A stretch of DNA of 64,000 nucleotides from Hypoxylon rubiginosum (Eukaryota; Ascomycota; Sordariomycetes; Xylariales; Hypoxylaceae): assembly GCA_902806565.1 (NCBI GenBank), contig CADCXA010000032.1, positions 310,001 through 374,000 on the forward strand. The letters are read 5' to 3'. The translations under genes were made by a program, and so were the position numbers. The first letter of the stretch is position 1, and every line of letters begins with the position of its first letter. The notes beneath the pieces are model-generated. The model was not told the origin of the DNA. It did not search any database and worked only from the letters and a program-made list of their open reading frames with translations. Shown piece by piece: positions 1 to 11,414 of the stretch.

Positions 1-413
1 TCCAAGTTCGAACTGAGCGTTTAACGCCCTATTTCTGGGAATAAATATAGATATACTGTTTCAAAGATATATCTCATGCTTCTTCTCATCAACTGTCTTG
101 CTCATCTCAGCAAACGGATTGGTCTACGTTAGATAGTAGCAGGAGGAAGTGTGGGCAGAGACAATGCCTAGGTAGTACTATCACTGATAAGAAAATATGT
201 GCTTACAAAATTTATGCTTATATAGAGGATAAACTTTAAAAAGAAATCCGTGCCCCGCGCCGTAGGCCATGCACGCCTTCCGAGTTACATGCTGTGTAAC
301 GTAAGGCGGTAACGTAGGTAGATTTGGTGGGGTTGAAAAAGTTCCCTCACCCAATTGTTTAATCTTTCCAACAACCACCTCAAGGAAGCAGCCTAGGGTC
401 GCCTTTTCACAAA
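1..413. other. 5' flank of the MetAP2 gene, no gene seen
   Basis: I see no supported coding region here. The stretch is the upstream flank of the aminopeptidase gene starting at 414. A minus-strand reading frame overlapping its start has no recognisable protein and is treated as chance. Confidence 0.5.
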
Positions 414-1923
414 ATGGCTGCCAAACCACCGTCAGAGGAGCTCGCGAAGCTCAGTGGTTAGTACAACGCAACAAAACCACCTTCGAGCACTTTACTAACC
501 TTGGACAGTGAGCAATGGTGGTACCGACGGGAAGACTGCGACGGCCGACGGCGCCAAGAACGGCGATGCAGCGAACCATTCCGGAGACGATTCCGACGAC
601 GACGCCGACGACCAAACCGCCGAGCCTGCACCCGGAGCCGCTAAGAAAAAGAAGAACAAAAAGAAGAACAAAAAGAAGAAGAAGAAGGCCCCTACTTCTC
701 AGACAGACCCGCCGAGCGTCTTGATGTCCCAGCTCTTCCCTAATAACACCTATCCCAAGGGCGAAGAAGTCGAGTATAAGGACGAGAACCGCTACCGTAC
801 CACAAGTGAGGAGAAGAGACATTTGGACAACTTGAATACCGATTTCCTAATCGATTACCGTCACGCTGCCGAAACCCACCGTCAAGTCCGCCAATGGGCA
901 CAGAAGAATATCAAACCTGGCCAAACGCTCACCGAGATCGCCGAGGGTATTGAGGATAGCATTAGGCGATTGGTCGGACATGATGGCCTGGCAGAGGGTG
1001 ACGCCAAGGTTGCTGGAGTTGGCTTTCCCACGGGTCTCAACTTGGACCACATTGCTGCACACTTTACTCCAAATGCCGGGAATAAAACAGTTCTGCAGCA
1101 GAGCAACGTTATGAAAGTCGATATCGGTGTCCATGTCAACGGAAAGATCGTCGACAGCGCCTTCACCATGTCATTCGATCCCATGTACGACAACCTATTG
1201 GCAGCCGTAAAGGATGCCACGAATACGGGTGTCAAGGAGGCCGGCATCGACGTTCGTCTAGGTGAACTTGGTGGATTAATTCAAGAAGCCATGGAGAGCT
1301 ACGAGTGCGAAATCAACGGCACTACCTACCCGATCAAGTCCATCCGGAACTTGACTGGCCACACCATCTTGCCGTATAGCATCCACGGAACCAAGAGCGT
1401 TCCTATCGTCAAATCGGCAGACAACACCAAGATGGAGGAAGGCGACGTGTTCGCCATAGAGACTTTTGGTAGTACAGGAAATGGTTACGTTCACGATGAA
1501 GGGGAGGTCTCTCACTACGCCTTACGTAGCGACGCCCCGAAAGTTGACCTACGTTTGTCTTCAGCCAAGTCGCTGCTCAACGTTATCAAGAAGAATTTCG
1601 GCACGATCCCGTTTGCGAGAAGATACTTGGATAGACTCGGCCAGGAGAAGTACCTGCTGGGCGTAAGCATTCTCGATTACCTACGTGCTTTCCCCCCCAT
1701 CGACTAAGCTAATTATTTTCTAGTTGAACAACCTCGTCCAGTCAAATATCGTGGAGGACTATCCGCCTCTGCTAGATAAGAGAGGGTCTTATACGGCCCA
1801 ATTTGAGCACGTGAGTTTTGCACTGATAGCAGGAATATCACAAATAGTATCTAACTTGTATTCCAGACTATTCTGCTCCGGCCCACCGTGAAGGAGGTCA
1901 TCAGCCGCGGCGACGACTACTAG
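414..1923 (+). CDS. Methionine aminopeptidase 2 (MetAP2)
   Basis: Cytosolic metalloprotease (M24 family) that removes the initiator methionine from nascent proteins when the second residue is small. Four exons: 414-456, 509-1662, 1724-1810, 1867-1923, giving 446 residues with all phases closing. The N-terminus has the usual acidic stretch followed by a long lysine-rich run (about residues 60-74), the ribosome-associated region of type 2 enzymes. The metal-binding set D219, D230, H299, E332, E427 and the active-site H199 are all present and keep a constant offset of 32 from human MetAP2 D251, D262, H331, E364, E459 and H231. The start at 414 is the only ATG giving a spliced frame into exon 2; CTAAC precedes the first acceptor. 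An intact housekeeping gene. Confidence 0.96.
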
Positions 1924-3436
1924 AGGAATGTCGATTACGATTTGAGGATGGCTATGGTCATGATACACGCTATTTTCTCGACGGGATGACCTCTAGTATC
2001 CGATTCTAACAAGTCCACTTTTTCCTGCTATATAGGTAGGTATATAACGCTGAACAGTAGAGCGCTATTTTTGTTCCTGTCACTTCCCACAAGAGACTAG
2101 CATAATCGGATGATTTTACGAAGATTGACACAACATGTTACTGAATAGGGCACAGCGCAATTCATACACCTCGTGGACTTATTAGTTGGGATCTTGTTCC
2201 CAAAGTCTCGGGTGGAGGTGGAGCCAATGACGTTGAGCTATCTCGATCTAAACTCACGTAGTGACAATCAATCAATGAGAATCAAACGGCTGAAACCAAC
2301 TATTTATGGGCGAGAAACTGGATCAAGTATTACTTGAAATCTGATTAACACATTTTAGCCATCTGAAGCATTACTCTTCTCTCATTCGAGCGTCTGTGAT
2401 GTCATATGACGAAGTAATTGAGGTCTAGGTAACTTGGGGCTATCTGGTGTAGAGGCTGAAGTCATTTGGGGCTAGCCGATACTAAATGGCTGAGGGAATC
2501 AGGTAAAGACTTGTAAATTAATGACTTACCGACTTGCAATGACGGGCTGAGACGAACTATAGGGGTATAGATTTTCGTGGATGATGATTTGATCTAGACC
2601 CTGCAGATCTTTTTTGTCATATGCTAAATACTTAGGTATTTGTGTAGCGAAGTTCTGGACCAGTGGACCAGCGTCGCTGACTCCGCAAATGCGCTCCAGG
2701 TTTCCGGGCGGTTGGTCAAAGCTCGGGATCCGTTAAAGATGACATACGAACCAATCAGGTTGGACTTCATTGTCAAAGCTTTCAAGCCATTCCCGACCTA
2801 TTCTCTACTGTCACGGTGCTAAATCACATGCGGTATGTTAAGCGAGGTCCATGGCGTAAAGGGATATACCGAACATTACCGGGGAGGCAAATGGAAATCG
2901 CGATAAGGCGGTAGAAGCGCCTCGGGTTCTTCTTGGCCCAATGCCGATCGGACTTTGCACTTTGGGTGTGAAAAATGAAAAGGATCGAAATTTTCTCAAA
3001 GCCCAGAGCTAAAAGCTAAAACCAGTCAGACCGCAACTATTTTAAGGACCAAACACCCGAACGTCCTCAAAACCTCTCATTCGCTTTTGACGATTTGCCG
3101 TAATTTTTTGACCATTAGAGCGTAAAACCCCAACCCTCTTTTTTCCAATCACGAGTGCAAAATCAAATTACCTCGTCTTTTTCCCATAAGAGAAAAACTA
3201 TCCCGCGCGATTTTGTTTTCTCTCCATCGGTGGTTTTTCACTCCGCTCCTACGGAAAAGTATCTGAATCCGGATCTCCGATTAATTTGATACGTTCTTTC
3301 CTGGCAATTTCCCACCGCCACACAAGAGTATCCCGATATCGATACCCCATCCCGTATCGTCCTTAAAGAAAAAAGGCCAATTCTCACCCTCATTTATTGA
3401 CGCGTCGTCTATCGAGACCGCTCATTCCCGTCAGAG
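1924..3436. other. 1.5 kb intergenic region, no gene seen
   Basis: Lies between the MetAP2 stop and the PRELI-domain gene. Only a short frame of 60 codons (2640-2822) occurs; it has no family resemblance, no splice context and is probably chance. The part nearest 3436 is pyrimidine-rich and is likely promoter and 5' leader of the downstream gene. Confidence 0.5.
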
Positions 3437-4015
3437 ATGAAAGTCTTTTCCAACACGCACACGTTCAACTACTCCTGGGAAGAAGTATCGACCGCCAACT
3501 GGCTGAAATACTGCCCATGGAACGACAAATCTACACACGTAATAGCCGTCGACACCCTCGCCCGCGAAGTCGACCCAGCCACCGGAATCCTACGAACTGA
3601 ACGTCTCATCACCTGCAAACAATCGGCACCGGAATGGCTCAAGTCGATGATGGGCTGCATGGAGACCAGCCAAGTCTTTGAGACGTCCTACGTCAACCCG
3701 GCCACCAAGACCGTCACCATGGTCTCGCAAAACATCACGTGGTCGAATTTAGTCAACGTGCAAGAGACGGTAGTCTACAAGCCGTTAGACGCGCACCGGA
3801 CGCAATTCGAGCAAGATGCGAGGATAACAGCACTGTGCGGTGGCTGGCAGAGGATAAAAAACAGCATCGAGGATACGTTGGTGACCCGATTCCGAGAGAA
3901 CGCCGTCAAGGGCAAGGAGGGGTTCGAGTGCGTCCTAGCCATGAGCCGGAGGGTTTTCGCCGAGGAGCGGGAAAGAGAAAGGCAACAGAGCGAAGGAGGC
4001 AAGATGATGGCGTAG
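3437..4015 (+). CDS. PRELI/MSF1 domain protein (Ups-like mitochondrial lipid transfer)
   Basis: Single-exon gene of 192 residues. Opening MKVFSNTHTFNYSWEEVSTA and the later KSMMGC and SQNITWSNL segments match the PRELI/MSF1 fold, which fills residues 1 to about 170. Yeast members Ups1/Ups2/Ups3 work in the mitochondrial intermembrane space with Mdm35, moving phosphatidic acid or phosphatidylserine between outer and inner membranes. The protein ends in a charged tail (RRVFAEERERERQQ) typical of filamentous fungal members. There is no cleaved presequence, as expected for this family. I cannot tell by eye which Ups paralogue it corresponds to; length and start look more Ups2/Ups3-like. Confidence 0.9.
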   Translation: MKVFSNTHTFNYSWEEVSTANWLKYCPWNDKSTHVIAVDTLAREVDPATGILRTERLITCKQSAPEWLKSMMGCMETSQVFETSYVNPATKTVTMVSQNITWSNLVNVQETVVYKPLDAHRTQFEQDARITALCGGWQRIKNSIEDTLVTRFRENAVKGKEGFECVLAMSRRVFAEERERERQQSEGGKMMA

Positions 4016-4486
4016 AGACTTACGATGCCGACTGTCAAATGGCAGCGCTTCCATGTCTGCTCGCTGTTCCATGATTTTACCCACCGCTACGACGAACGTC
4101 CTCCGGGACTTTGACGCATTCACGACGACACCAACCGCATTTTTCCAGGAGTCTTTTTAATAGAAGGGAGAAGACCAATTTTTGGTTCTCAAAACAAAAA
4201 AGGCACGGCGTTTTCGGCATACCCAATCATATCATATACTGCTTATATAGAAAAAGAGGAAACTAGACTGGCTGCGTTCTGGCACCATTGCTTTTGCCCG
4301 TTGATACACGGGAGCAGGTGCTGGTTATAGAATAGACTACTCTGCTTAGATGCGCAGATCAAGAATAATACTCTCTCCGATCGGCACAATTATGATGTTC
4401 GTGACAGTTACATGTGTGATAGTTAATCCAGAGTGATATCGTCTAATGATATTCTTTAATCAGGTACCTAGGTATCTGAGTATTTC
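4016..4486. other. Convergent intergenic spacer, no gene seen
   Basis: Shared 3' region of the plus-strand PRELI gene and the minus-strand gene that ends at 4487. No coding signal recognised. Confidence 0.5.
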
Positions 4487-5110
4487 TCATGTACATTCGG
4501 CTTTCTCACTGCACTTCTTTTCATAATACCGCAGTAGCCTTCTAGTATCGCTATCCAGTCCGGGTGCCCCGTTTCCATCGTGACCTTCGTCCAACACGGC
4601 TCTCACGAACCGAGCAGCCTCGGCGTACCGCCGGAAGAAGTATAACTCCTCGACGGCGTGCAGCAGAGCTTGGGCCTCGGGTTTGGGGATCCGGTCCGTG
4701 CTAAGGGGTAATTTGATGCTCTTCCATATCTATGCACGAAAGGATATAAGAATATGTACCTAGGTACGAGGAAGTTCCCTCTAACTTGGGGGCTTTTTAC
4801 GATATAGGTCGGGGGAGGTTATATATAATCAAGTTGGCTGATGCTAATGTGATTTGTCGCGTGCACGTACCTCTCCATTCTCAACTTTTACTACGTACCC
4901 CTTCCGCACGGCTTGGAATTCCTCTTCGGACTGAGCAGTCCGGTCCGACTGTGCCTCTGCTGCGTCTCTCTTGGGCGGATTGCCCTCGGCGGGTTCTTCA
5001 CCGTTGCTGCTGCTACTGGCGTTGTCTTCCGAATCGGAAAGGTGGATTCCCAAGAGACCGGCGTCGAGATCCGGGTCCATGCCCAAAGCTTGTCGGAATG
5101 GTAGCTTCGC
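4487..5110 (-). CDS. Small conserved fungal protein, function unknown (5' end unresolved)
   Basis: Two coding exons on the minus strand join in phase 0: 5110-4871 (80 codons, starting after a TAG acceptor) and 4729-4487 (80 codons plus stop), with donor GTACGT and acceptor GCATAG. The upstream piece begins AKLPFRQALGMDPDLDAG, then has an acidic, serine-rich stretch. The downstream piece holds a helical segment, AQALLHAVEELYFFRRYAEA, resembling a single TPR-like hairpin. The first exon must lie above 5110 in phase 0, but I could not fix it: an ATG near 5343 gives a good donor in the wrong phase. I recognise the architecture as a conserved fungal hypothetical but cannot assign a function. Confidence 0.6.
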
Positions 5111-5608
5111 CTATGATATATGGTGGGCACCGGAGGCGGGTGGGTATCACGGACGGACAGTCAAGATCATATAATCAGATCATGCAGCAAATAATAATAA
5201 ATTTGTTCCGCTAAGCCGCTTTCGGAGCCGGGCCTAATTTTTCTCTCGGCTACAGCCTACATGCTAAGATGCTGAGTGGCGAAGAAAAAAGGATGGTTAC
5301 CGAAACGAAAGGAGGGATCGAATTTTTCTTTCGGGCTTGACATCAGCGTGCGTCTGCTTTTTCCCGCTAGTGGGGCAGTGCCACCTCCGTGCCCGGATGA
5401 GGGGATGGGGCCAATGGAATTACACGATGCGTATAGCAGCATTGATGATTGAACCACAAGAGACTTCCGATGCGCTATATTGAAATTGAAAATCGAGATA
5501 TTTTTATGTTTATACTGATCTCGGTCTAGCTTCAATTTGTGTGTGCCAATTGGCCTTGTTACGTGGGCCTTTTGTTTTTAACGTACTAGGTACAGTCACA
5601 CGGCAAAT

Positions 5609-6499
5609 ATGGATGATCAAGTAGCTCGTCTCGTGGATAAGGCATGGAACAAATTCCAGCAGCTTCCCGAGGATAGACGGCTCTGTAAGTCACGTGTGCA
5701 ATACCGCCAGATCCAAATCCAACCCCTATTCTTCTTTTTTTTTTCTCGAGGAGATAGCGTGTGTCTAATCCTGTCTTAGTGATCGCCATAGGCGGGATAC
5801 CAGGCTCAGGTATGTACTAGAGTTCCTAGCGGTCTCAATTTAAGGGCCGGCCTATATTAACAGACCGAAGGCAAAACGACACTCTCCCAGATCGTCACGG
5901 CGGCGCTCAACACCCGGCACGCGTCCCTGCACCCGGAGATCCCGGAACCGGTACCCGTGGCCGTCTTCGTGCCGATGGACGGCTACCACCTAACGCGGGC
6001 GCGGCTGTCCGCAATGCCGGACCCGGCTCTCGCGCACGCGCGTCGGGGCGCTGAGTTCACGTTCGACGGGCAGTCGTTCCTACAACTAGTCAAATCCCTA
6101 CGCGCAGTACCGCCGGCGCCGGCGCTCCCGGTACTACAGCCGATCTACGCGCCGAGCTTCGACCACGCGGTCAAGGACCCGAAGCCCGACGACATCGCGA
6201 TCCTGCCGGCGCACCGGGTCGTCGTCTTCGAGGGCAACTACGTGTGCCTAGACAAGGCGCCGTGGCGCGACGCCGCGGGGCTCATGGACGAGCTGTGGTT
6301 CGTGAGCGTGGACGAGGACACGGCGAGGCGCAGGCTGATCAAGAGGCACGTTAAAGCTGGGATCGCGAAGGACGAGGAGGAGGCAAGGAAGAGGGCCGAC
6401 GAGAATGATCTGGAGAACGGGAGGCAGATCGTGGGGAAGAGGGTGGATGTGCATGAGGAGATTGTGAGCAGGGAGGATGGGAAGTGGGTACATGAGTGA
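5609..6499 (+). CDS. P-loop kinase of the uridine kinase/phosphoribulokinase type (YFH7-like)
   Basis: Three exons (5609-5684, 5780-5809, 5871-6499) give 244 residues. The Walker A motif GGIPGSGKTT is assembled across intron 2, which independently supports the acceptor at 5870 (CGAAG) rather than the nearer CAG. Further down are VPMDGYHLTRARL, typical of bacterial and fungal pantothenate/uridine-kinase-like proteins, FEGNYVCLD (Walker-B-like strand) and an RRRLIKRHV lid. This is the layout of yeast YFH7, an ATP-dependent kinase of unknown substrate, although this protein lacks YFH7's long insertion. Exon 3 is strongly GC-rich at third positions. The substrate cannot be read from sequence. Confidence 0.85.
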
Positions 6500-6949
6500 A
6501 TAGGGTGGTGCTGCTCGTGTTGGACCTACTAGGCGATTGAATAGGGGGTGGCGTCACTAGATGCTTTATGGTTGGAAGAATTGAAAATACTAGGTACCCA
6601 ATATAATGGAGAGTACGTTTGATGAGAATTAAATACGTATCGTAGGTGGTAAAGTCTATCTCTCTCACCTACTTCATGTTTTCTTGGGCTTTACCCCTAC
6701 TTTACCCCTATCCCCCCCTTTTAATCGACAAATGGAAGAGCTCCACATTATGAGTAATCTTGATAAATGCATACTCTCTATTCGACTTCGCTATGCGCCT
6801 ATCGGCAAGATTCTTTATCTTATCAGCTCCATAAAAATTTCGTGAAAGTTGAAGTCTCAGTCGACCGCTTTTCAATTCCAATTTACTTGAGATTTTAATC
6901 CTATAACCGCGAGAAATAATTGAGAAATTTCTCAATCGCCTCCTTCAGA
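6500..6949. other. Intergenic spacer / leader of the RRM gene
   Basis: AT-richer than the flanking genes and without a supported frame. It contains the 3' end of the kinase gene and the promoter/leader of the RRM protein. Confidence 0.45.
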
Positions 6950-8236
6950 ATGGCCACCGCGGTCGTAACCGAAACCGTACCAGCGTCCCCGCCGGCTACT
7001 GGCGACTCATCCAAGAAGCGCAAGCCGGAGATCGACGAGATCGAGGTCGACCTGTCGCTGCCAGAGCCCCCGTCCAAGAAAGCCAAGCGACTGCTCAAGA
7101 AGGGCAAGCCGCTGCCACCGAAACCCAAGAGCGACGACGAGGCCGACAGCGAGGATGAGCTACCAATACCAAAGACCGCCGCCAAGGGCGCGAAGAAGGA
7201 TGGGAAATCCCAGCGCGCCGAGCACGGCATATGGATCGGCAACCTGCCCTTCACGCTGACGAGGGTCGAGCTGTTCAAGTGGCTGGTCGAGAACTCGGGT
7301 GGCACCATCAAGGAGGAGAACATCACGAGGGTCAACCTGCCGACGAGCAAGGACAACGGCGGTCGAGACCGGAGACGCGGCGGGCCCGGCGAGGAAGAAG
7401 CAGCGGCGCCGCCGGCGCGCCAGAACAGGGGCTTCGCGTACGTGGACTTCGACGCGGAGCCCGCGGCCGTCGCGGCCATGGCGCTGACGGAGGCCGAGCT
7501 GTGGGGGCGCAAGGTGCTGATCAAGAGCTCCAAGTCGTTCGAGGGGCGGCCGACGAAGCAGGAGGCCGAAGCCGCCGCCATGACGACGGGCGCGAACGGG
7601 ATCCTGGTGCCGGTAAATAGCAAGAAGGATGTTGCTGCTACACCCACCGCGCGCAAGATCTACGTAGGCAACCTGTCGTTCCAGACGACCGAGGACGACC
7701 TGCGCGAGCACTTCGACAAGTGCGGCGAGATCGAGTGGCTCAAGGTGGCCACCTTCGAGGACAGCGGCAAGTGCAAGGGCTTCGGCTGGGTCAAGTTCAA
7801 GGAGCCCGAGGCGGCCGCGTGGGCCGTCAAGGGGTTCGTCAAGATCCGGGAGGAGATCGAGACCGAGGACGACTTCCGCGACGAGGACGACGCAGCGGGA
7901 GAAGACGGCGACGCGGAGACGAAAGAAGAGAGGAAGTTCAAGACGCGGAAGTGGTGGGTCAACCGGCTCAAGGGCCGCGAGCTCAAGATCGAGCTCGCCG
8001 AGGACGACCAGGTCCGGTATAAGAAGCGGTTCCGCAAGGAGGCGGCGGCGGGCGGGCAGAAGGCGACAGAAGGGAAGAGGAGAGAGTTCGGGGGTAGAAG
8101 GGGCGCCGCCGATGAGGATGGGGCGGAGGACGCACCTGCGAGGAAGAAGGCGCCCGTGTACGGAGATACGGCTGTGGCGTCGTATCTTACCGGCGCCGTT
8201 GTCAAATCCCAGGGCAAGAAGATTACATTTGACTAA
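6950..8236 (+). CDS. NOP13: Nucleolar RNA-binding protein with two RRMs (Nop13-like)
   Basis: Intronless, 428 residues from the ATG at 6950. A lysine-rich, acidic N-terminus with bipartite nuclear-localisation-like clusters (KKRKPE, KKAKRLLKKGK) precedes two RRMs. RRM1 begins GIWIGNLPF (about residue 92) and has RNP1 GFAYVDF. RRM2 begins KIYVGNLSF (about residue 235) and has RNP1 KGFGWVKF. An acidic insert and a basic Gly/Arg/Lys-rich tail follow, ending in GKKITFD. Yeast Nop13 has this same pair of RRMs and localises to the nucleolus and 90S pre-ribosomes; the role here is inferred from that family. Third codon positions are almost all G or C, suggesting high expression. Confidence 0.88.
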   Translation: MATAVVTETVPASPPATGDSSKKRKPEIDEIEVDLSLPEPPSKKAKRLLKKGKPLPPKPKSDDEADSEDELPIPKTAAKGAKKDGKSQRAEHGIWIGNLPFTLTRVELFKWLVENSGGTIKEENITRVNLPTSKDNGGRDRRRGGPGEEEAAAPPARQNRGFAYVDFDAEPAAVAAMALTEAELWGRKVLIKSSKSFEGRPTKQEAEAAAMTTGANGILVPVNSKKDVAATPTARKIYVGNLSFQTTEDDLREHFDKCGEIEWLKVATFEDSGKCKGFGWVKFKEPEAAAWAVKGFVKIREEIETEDDFRDEDDAAGEDGDAETKEERKFKTRKWWVNRLKGRELKIELAEDDQVRYKKRFRKEAAAGGQKATEGKRREFGGRRGAADEDGAEDAPARKKAPVYGDTAVASYLTGAVVKSQGKKITFD

Positions 8237-8707
8237 AGAAATGAGAAGGCTTGACGCCGGCGTTATGCAAGGCAGCTGTTGTTGCAGTCTACGTGATGCC
8301 TATTTGCTAGCTATTGCATTTCTTACATGAGGCGATATTCGGGCTATTGTGGCGCCCTGGTCGTTGAGACAATAGACGTGAGTATTGTAGCAGTACGCTT
8401 GTCTCCTTACTTTCATTTGAGGTTTGGCCTGTCTTGGGCTACATCCAATTGGCAAAACAAGTAGACTGGCGTCGTCAATTCGTAACAATACTCATTTATA
8501 TCTGGGTATCTAGGCTCAATCAACGTAAATCAGAGCTGGCCGCTTTCCCACGGCTCTCGTAAATATCAATCAGAATTCGACGCATACAGGGTGACCGTGA
8601 GGCGTAGCACATTTAAGACCATCTTTCAAGTCTTTCAAGCAGACACCCACGTGAACAAAATAAGAAGCTTTGTATCTCGCCCAGCGAGGCACGGCTTCTG
8701 GACCCAT
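8237..8707. other. Convergent intergenic spacer
   Basis: Shared 3' region between the plus-strand RRM gene and the minus-strand FluG-like gene. Nothing else recognised. Confidence 0.5.
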
Positions 8708-11414
8708 CTAGTATCTCTCCAGCACCCACCGTCGGAGATCCTCCGGACTTAGGGGATCCAGCAGGAACTCGAGCTCGGCATTCTTAATATCGATATACCG
8801 CTGCACAAACTCACCGTTCAGATCGAATTCTTTATCGTCGACGAGAGCCTTCAGCGCCTCCCGTAGGTCCGCCGGGAACATGGTATCGATACCCAGCTCC
8901 CTCCTCTCCCCCGGACTCATACGCGCCGGATCGCCCAGACAGTCGCCCCACGCCAGCGGCGTCTCCTTCTCGATGCCGTCCATGCCCGCGGTCAGGATAG
9001 CCGCCACCACGAAGTACGGGTTGGCCAGGCCGTCGATTACTTTGACCTCCCAGTGGCTGCCCGCGACCTTGCGCAGCGGCGCCTCCTTGTTCTGCGTGCC
9101 CCACGCGATCCACCGCCCGCCCGCCCACGCGCTGTCGAGCATGCGCGCGTAGCTCGCCGGGCTGCTGTACGCGAACGCGAGGACGGCGCGCAGGTGCGTC
9201 AGCACGCCCGCGTAGAAGTGCTCGTATACGGTGGGGTCGTCGCCGCCCGGTGACGAGATCGACATGTGCATGTGCGAGGCCGACCCGCAGGAACGCGCGA
9301 ACGGCTTCGGGTGCAGCGTCACGCGGAACCCGTGGCGCGCGGCGACGGACTCGAGGATCTGGCGCGCCTGTAGCAGGGTGTCGCACGCTTCCAGCGGGGG
9401 CAGGGGGGACAGCACGAGCTCGAACTGGCCGGCCGCGCTCTCGGGGTGGAACTGCTCGACCTCGATGCCTGCCGCGTCTAAGCTATCGAGCACCTCGTCG
9501 GCCGCGGTGCCGAAGCTGCCGCCGCGGCCCCAGTCGGCGAGCGCGCGCGCCGCGGACCAGGCGTGGCCGTCGCCGCGCAGCGTCAGGTACTTGTCGGGGC
9601 TCGCGGCGTCGGGGTTGCGCTCCATGACGACGAACTCGACCTCGAAGCCGAGCAGGAACGTCAGCCCCCTCCGCGCGGTCGCCGCCCTCTCGACGGTCTT
9701 GCGCAGCACGGTCCGCGGGCACAGCATCGCGTCCGAGTCGTCGAGGTTGGTGAAGTCGCCGAAGCAGCTGGCGTGGCCGGCGGCGGGGCCGGGCTTCAGG
9801 CTCGACCAGTCCGGGCGCAGCACGAACGTGCCGCTCGCGTTGATCTGCGGGATCATCAGGTCCGTCTGCAGCAGGCCCAGGCCGGCTTTCGCGACGGACA
9901 CGGTGAGGGACTTGCCGCTCGACAGCGTCTTGTACACCTGCTTGATGGGGAGGAGCCGGCACTTGGCGCTGGACGTGTAGTCGTGCCAGCAGACGCGCAG
10001 GTACTTGGCTCCCAGGCTCTGGAGCTTTTGGATGATGACTTGGTTGGTGTTTGAAGAGCCCCTCAGTGGCGCGGTCGGGGTATAGGGAAATGCTCCCAGC
10101 TGCTCGAAGCTGGGCAGGGTGGACTCCGTCTCGAGGTTGTAGACCTTTTTCGAGTTGGCGTGTAAAACGGCTTGGGCGAGCTGTACGGCCTGTTTCTCGT
10201 CAAGCTGGCGAGTTCGCACGAGGTCTCCTAATACCTAAGCTGAGTCAATAAAGCAGTCTCTTAACCTTACAAGAGTTTCTTACCGTCTTCAGAACGGAGC
10301 GGATCTGGGTTGTCGCGATCAGGTACATCTCGGGAAACCCATGAGCGTCGGTGCTGCACAGGATCTTGGTCCAGGGACACAATTCGAGCATCTGCTTCAG
10401 TATGCCCTCCTGGCCCTGGCGGCTGATGTAGGGGAAGACCTCTCCAATGTCTGCGTAGACATTAGGGTACATGGTCGCCAGGTAGGCCGTCTCCCGGGTC
10501 CAAGGGTAGCCGGCGTGGAGCAATATGATTGGCACCTCGGGGTAGTCTTCGATAAACGTTTGCAAGTGAGACGGCGACGACTTGGTCAGTATTATGTCGG
10601 TATCGCCAAGGCCGGTATGGAATTGGATTGGTTTCTTGGGGCCGCGCGTATCGCGGATGGCCATTGCGAGCCAGTGAACGATTAGACTGTTCAGAGGTGA
10701 ATGTTCTAGTCTCTTCTTGAGAGAGTACCCCGAAACTGGCGAGTCGACACGTAAACCCGCGCCTACAATTTCTACAAAAGCCTCCTCCGCTTCCGGGACG
10801 GCATGTGCCTCGGACGACGGGATATCTAGTCCGCCTCGATAGCAGATGATGGACTTGAAACCGACAACTTCGGGATCGGCAATACAGCGCCCAATCTCGT
10901 CCACAAATTCCTCTACAAAGTCACTCCAGGTGGCACTGGCTGTCTTTGATGCGGAACTAGAAGTGCAAAGGCGGGCAATGATATCCGATGCAACGGTTTC
11001 AATCCTGACGATACGCTTGCACTTGCTCTTGGTGAAGTTGCTGTGCCAGTCATAAGACTCGACCCGACCCGACACGTCGAGTCCGTCGTCGACGAGAATA
11101 GTCTCGATGCCCTCCAAGCAGCGCCGGGTCCAGCCATCGCGAGACTCGAGGCGTTTCCGCTCGACGTTCGCTACCACGGCCTCCCAGGTCTGCTCGCAGC
11201 CGAGAACTTCGGCTAGCTGCTTCACGGCGCGTATATGAGCGAGACTAGCCTTGGAGTCCTCGAGGGCGTCCCCGCCCGCTTCGCTAGCGATGGAGAGCAG
11301 CGGACGCGTTCCCGCGTTCTCGGGCGTAAGCAGCGGGTGGGCGTGGTTGTCGATGAGGGGCGTGCTATCGATAGCGGCGTTGAGAGACGTGAAGTCGTCG
11401 TATGCTGACGCCAT
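8708..11414 (-). CDS. fluG: FluG-like fusion: amidohydrolase-2 plus glutamine synthetase domain
   Basis: Two exons, 11414-10284 (377 codons) and 10234-8708 (508 codons plus stop), join in phase 0 to give 885 residues, close to the roughly 865 of Aspergillus FluG. Residues 1 to about 390 are an amidohydrolase-2 domain: N-terminal DNHAHPLL, QFHTGLGDTDI, LLHAGYPWTRE, and CSTDAHGFPE near its end. Residues from about 440 on are a type-I-like glutamine synthetase domain: GFEVEFVV, QFELVLSP, the HMHMS metal/glutamate strand and LRKVAGSHWEVK. In Aspergillus nidulans FluG is cytosolic and needed for the extracellular signal that starts conidiation and for sterigmatocystin; homologues elsewhere may do something different. 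The start at 11414 is the first ATG in frame; upstream there is only a non-ATG extension. Confidence 0.93.

Noticed and set aside
7160..8217. Long Arg/Ala/Pro-rich frames antisense and out of frame to the RRM gene (also 8832-9980, 43889-44527, 26448-26986)
   Set aside because: Shadow frames produced by the very high GC third positions of the real genes.
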